Origin: Bacillus sp. V2I10
Lineage (GTDB): Bacteria > Bacillota > Bacilli > Bacillales > Bacillaceae
Direction: 5' to 3'
DNA: 64,000 bases
NCBI RefSeq assembly: GCF_030817055.1
Contig: NZ_JAUSYV010000002.1
Location: 1 to 64,000, forward strand
This document shows, piece by piece, positions 61,264 through 64,000 of the stretch (positions are counted from its first letter, which is position 1; each line of letters begins with the position of its first letter). The notes below the pieces were generated by a model that ran no database searches, was not told the DNA's origin, and was given only the letters and a program-made list of their open reading frames with translations. The position numbers were made by a program, and so were the translations under genes.

Positions 61264-61298
61264 TAAAAAAAGAGATTGACTGTAAAAAGTCAATCTCT
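61264..61298 (-). terminator. terminator hairpin
   Basis: An 11-bp stem AGAGATTGACT / AGTCAATCTCT (61271-61281 / 61288-61298) with T7 on the minus strand. It lies downstream of the amine-oxidase remnant on that strand. The rest of 60956-61357 has no gene. Confidence 0.82.
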
Positions 61299-61357
61299 AC
61301 GGTTGGAGACGTATGTCAGGAGTGGCAAACCACATACGCCTTATAGGGGTCCTGCCG

Positions 61358-61377
61358 CATGCCCATCAAGCTAAGAA
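61358..61377 (+). mobile_element. solo IS231-type terminal repeat
   Basis: CATGCCCATCAAGCTAAGAA matches the IS231-type inverted repeat and the one at 46767. The 13 bases ahead (TAGGGGTCCTGCC) also resemble those at 46754 (TAGGGGTACCGCC). No transposase frame follows. Confidence 0.6.
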
Positions 61378-61496
61378 ACTCTAACACCTCAAAACAATAA
61401 AAATAAGGCCGGGCTTTTGTGAATTATTACATAAGGAATAGCTTTTTTCTGTTTGGTGGTATCAGAAAATTTGCACGTACTGCTAAAGAATTTACG

Positions 61497-62620
61497 TTAA
61501 ATCTTCCTACTCGATAAAAAGAGTCCTCTGTAAGTCATTAACTTCATCAGCAACCCGTATACCTGATTCAAACCTTGGATCCAACCGTGAACGGTTGAAG
61601 CGTGTTCACCAGCAAAGTGAACCCGTCCTTCAGGAGATGCGATATAGGGAGAAAGTTCTGTTACCTGTTCCGGTTTAAACATAGCAAAAGCTCCACCAGA
61701 ATACGGATATCGGATCCAACTGTGGCTCGTTCCTGTTACAAACTCACGATATACCTGTTCACCGTGGATGGTGGCCAAATTTTTCAATGCATATTCCAGT
61801 CGATTTTCATTGGTCAAGCTATCCCAAGGTAACGCATCATCTTCCCATGTGTAACTAGCCAAAATGACACCCGGCCCCGATGTACCCACCCCATGGCTCG
61901 GATATTGACTATATGTGATAGGCAGGTCAGAAGCTGTGTTTCCCCCAAACATACCTTCTCTTTCCCAGAACCTGCTTTTAAACTGGATGCCGGTTTTAGT
62001 GGAGCCAACATAATGAAGGTCACGAATCGCCTGCCATTTGTTTTCGGAAAAAGAATTCCGTGGTTCAACCTCGATAAATTGCAAAATCGAAAAGGGAATA
62101 GTCACGATGGCAAGATCACCGGTGATTTGAAATGGTCTCAAGATTTTGGTATGGATGGAGTCAATCGTTACTTGGTTGTTATGCTGCACTATTTTTGTCA
62201 CTTTTTGTCCAAACATAATGTTATCCTTCAATTGTGGGAGAAATGCTTTAGGAAGTTGGTCGTTTCACCCCGGGATCTCATAGAATCGAACATCAGGGGT
62301 ATATAAAATCATCACCTCACGCAATAGTTCCAGGAAAGAAAGCTCCGGAAATCCTCCTAGAGAAAGAAGTACTTTAATCATTTCGATGGCAGCCGGAGAT
62401 AAAGTGACACCAAGCGCGTTATATCTTAAATAAGCATCCATCGAGTATTTATCAAATTCTTTTATGACTATAGGCCAATTTCTCTGCGGGTTTTGGTTGA
62501 TAAAATCTGTAACCGGTTTTGTTGCTAATGTAAGCAACTCTGCAGCCGTTTTACCTCTTTCATGTGGAGCAACCGGATAGCCAGGGTTCTGTTTATAAAA
62601 GGGGATTCCAATTCAAAAAT
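61497..62620 (-). pseudogene. flavin monoamine oxidase, N-terminus lost and in-frame TGA
   Basis: The minus strand gives NPGYPVAPHERGKTAAELLT, continuing to VRFYEIPG-TGA-NDQLPKAFL in one frame (TGA near 62265). It then reads LAIVTIPFSILQFIEVEP and ends with GRVHFAGEHASTVHGWIQGL, the C-terminal FAD-contacting motif of monoamine-oxidase-type enzymes. The N-terminal GxGxxG FAD domain is absent; homology begins after about codon 100. Two lesions make this a clear pseudogene. Confidence 0.85.
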
Positions 62621-62674
62621 CCTATCTTTGCAATATCATTTTACATTTCCCTTTAAAATATGGAGAACTGAAAG

Positions 62675-62703
62675 AGCACACTCCAACTTAGACGGAGTGT
62701 GCT
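62675..62703. terminator. hairpin after the SLH protease
   Basis: Ten-bp stem AGCACACTCC / GGAGTGTGCT (62675-62684 / 62694-62703), with only short T-runs on either side. A plausible but weak terminator for the minus-strand protease gene. Confidence 0.5.
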
Positions 62704-62841
62704 TTGAATAATTAACCCTTTTGTGAAATGACTTCAATCTACATTTCTATAGATTTATACTAATAATTGTAAAAATAATAAAATTCCCTATATCGGACCT
62801 GTTCAACAAGAGCAAACATTAATTGGTGCTTTAATTTTCCC

Positions 62842-64000
62842 TTATTTTAAGAAAGCATTATAGTATCTCGACATCGCAACCGAGAAATCTCCACGTGTAT
62901 TTTTTACTAAAGGACTGAATGTTGCGTTAACCATTGGCTTAAGGTCATATGGCCCTTGCGTTACAGCAAACTTTGCATTGAGGATATTCAGATCTAATGC
63001 TAGTTGCACATATCCTTTTAAGTGTGCCGGGATTTCTGCTGCATCTTCAATCGCAATTCTTTCATCGTTATACTGGACTGTAAGCTGGCCATTAAAAGTC
63101 TCTGCTTCTTTTTGCAGACCAAGCGCCTGTACTAAAGAGTAAGCAAGTTCAACACGAGTAACACCGTCTTTAGGGGCAAATTTCCCGTCTGCTTTTGGCA
63201 GAATTACACCCTTTTGAATTTGCTGCTGATCACGTAAAGCTGCTCCAGTTGCAGCGGCCGCTTCAACAAAAGCTAGGTCTGAACTAACTACATCCGAAAA
63301 GCTCTTAGTTACTGGCAATGACTGTCGGATTTCCGCACCCATAACCAGATACTTTGCAAGTTCCATCCTTGTTAACAATGCATCCGGTTTGAATGCACCA
63401 GTGGAATAACCATCAAACAATCGTTCACTTACACCCATTTTGATAGCATCTGCAGCTGGGTGGCCGGTGATATCGTTCAAACCGTTAAAACCACTGACCT
63501 TTTGTGAATGCGAGTGTTCCCTTCACCATCTCTGGCAATGCCGCTCCAATTGGGTTTAGTTCATTACCGCGAAGTCCCCTGATTTCGGCTTTCCAGGTAC
63601 CGGATGCCGGTGAACTGACCGATACTGTACGATCAGTATATAATGCAAACAGCAGGCTAACACCGGAGCTGTATTCTGTTCCATCCGGAGCAATTAAGAC
63701 GAGATTAATCGGGTTACCGGTCTCTTCCATCAAACCTTTTCCATCCACTTTGGCGACAAGGCTTGAAATGCTTTCTCCAACTGTAAATTCATACTGGTTT
63801 TTTGATACGAATGTTAAAGGGTTATAGTCAAGTGAAAATTCTTTGCGCTCTGTTGAAGACTCGACATGGCTGTTGAAGGTTTGTGTTGAGTTTACAGTTT
63901 TACCATAAGCAGTATTATTAAATGCTTTGTCAACAGCAGCGTATGCGTTGACGTATCCTGCACCGGCTTCCCATGATTCATATCCAGGCATGTTTGTGGC
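62842..64000 (-). pseudogene. large subtilase with C-terminal SLH domains, frameshifted; 5' part beyond the window
   Basis: From the window edge ATNMPGYESWEAGAGYVNAY, the end of an S8 catalytic domain (same motif as the protease at 54203), is followed by a beta-rich domain (FSLDYNPLTFVSKNQYEFTV...). At about 63485 the frame breaks (FTKGQWF-stop); one base over it resumes FNGLNDITGHPAADAIKMGV and runs through two or three S-layer-homology repeats (GVSERLFDGYSTGAFKPDAL, DGKFAPKDGVTRVELAYSLV) to 62842. SLH domains would tether it to the cell wall. A real frameshift or a single base error; the catalytic triad is outside the window. Confidence 0.85.

Overview
The window looks like a chromosomal stretch of a low-GC Gram-positive, endospore-former-type bacterium (Bacillaceae). 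The evidence is a CsoR repressor, cre-like CcpA sites, strong AGGAGG-type ribosome binding sites with many TTG/GTG starts, a PhoD/TatA pair with PhoP boxes, IS231-type and IS3-type elements, and a Firmicute-type ethanolamine (eut) microcompartment locus governed by EutV/EutW. No rRNA, tRNA or CRISPR was seen.

Layout. 0-6 kb: an Rpn-type nuclease/transposase start at the edge, a broken LacI-family regulator, and a four-gene sugar-acid-type operon (PfkB kinase, DapA-family aldolase, ACS-type MFS permease, D-2-hydroxyacid dehydrogenase). 6-9.3 kb: a XerS-like recombinase, a MntA/HepT toxin-antitoxin pair and a csoR with a wrecked copZ. 9.3-12.4 kb: a PhzF remnant, a fused DhaK-DhaL dihydroxyacetone kinase and a fragment of an RpiR-type regulator. 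12.4-20.1 kb: a GntP-family permease, HisD-like dehydrogenase, CoA-acylating semialdehyde dehydrogenase and iron-type alcohol dehydrogenase, read from a near-ideal sigma-54 promoter and next to a CBS-PAS-AAA-Fis activator. Both promoters carry the same TGTCC-N8-GGACA palindrome. 20-22 kb: decayed DNA.

22.1-35.6 kb: the eut locus, all on the minus strand: eutW, eutV, eutH, eutS, eutP, eutA, eutB, eutC, eutL, eutE, eutM, a PduL-type eutD, eutN, a second eutM, and a malate dehydrogenase. Ethanolamine enters by EutH and is cleaved by EutBC (kept active by EutA) to acetaldehyde inside a shell of EutL/M/S/N. EutE makes acetyl-CoA and PduL makes acetyl phosphate. Two terminators overlap ANTAR-type AAAGGC hexaloop hairpins, pointing to EutV antitermination. 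A truncated, clearly different second eutC lies just beyond eutW.

35.6-47 kb: a patchwork of small accessory genes (proline dehydrogenase, VOC, GNAT, short membrane proteins), many broken genes, an intact IS3-family element, a truncated group II intron and many copies of a short GCGCCCGATTGTTGAA-type interspersed repeat.

47-61 kb: a phosphate-starvation island. Two units, each reading tatA - phoD - [lipoprotein - membrane proteins - Tat-exported phosphoesterase] - PhoP boxes - LysR gene, appear to come from a tandem duplication followed by reciprocal loss. The left unit kept tatA and phoD and a scar of the lipoprotein gene. The right unit kept the five-gene phosphoesterase operon and an intact LysR gene, while its tatA is a fragment and its phoD is replaced by an IS6 remnant, a secreted GH3 glucosidase and a subtilase. 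61-64 kb: a truncated amine oxidase and a frameshifted subtilase-SLH protein that runs off the edge.
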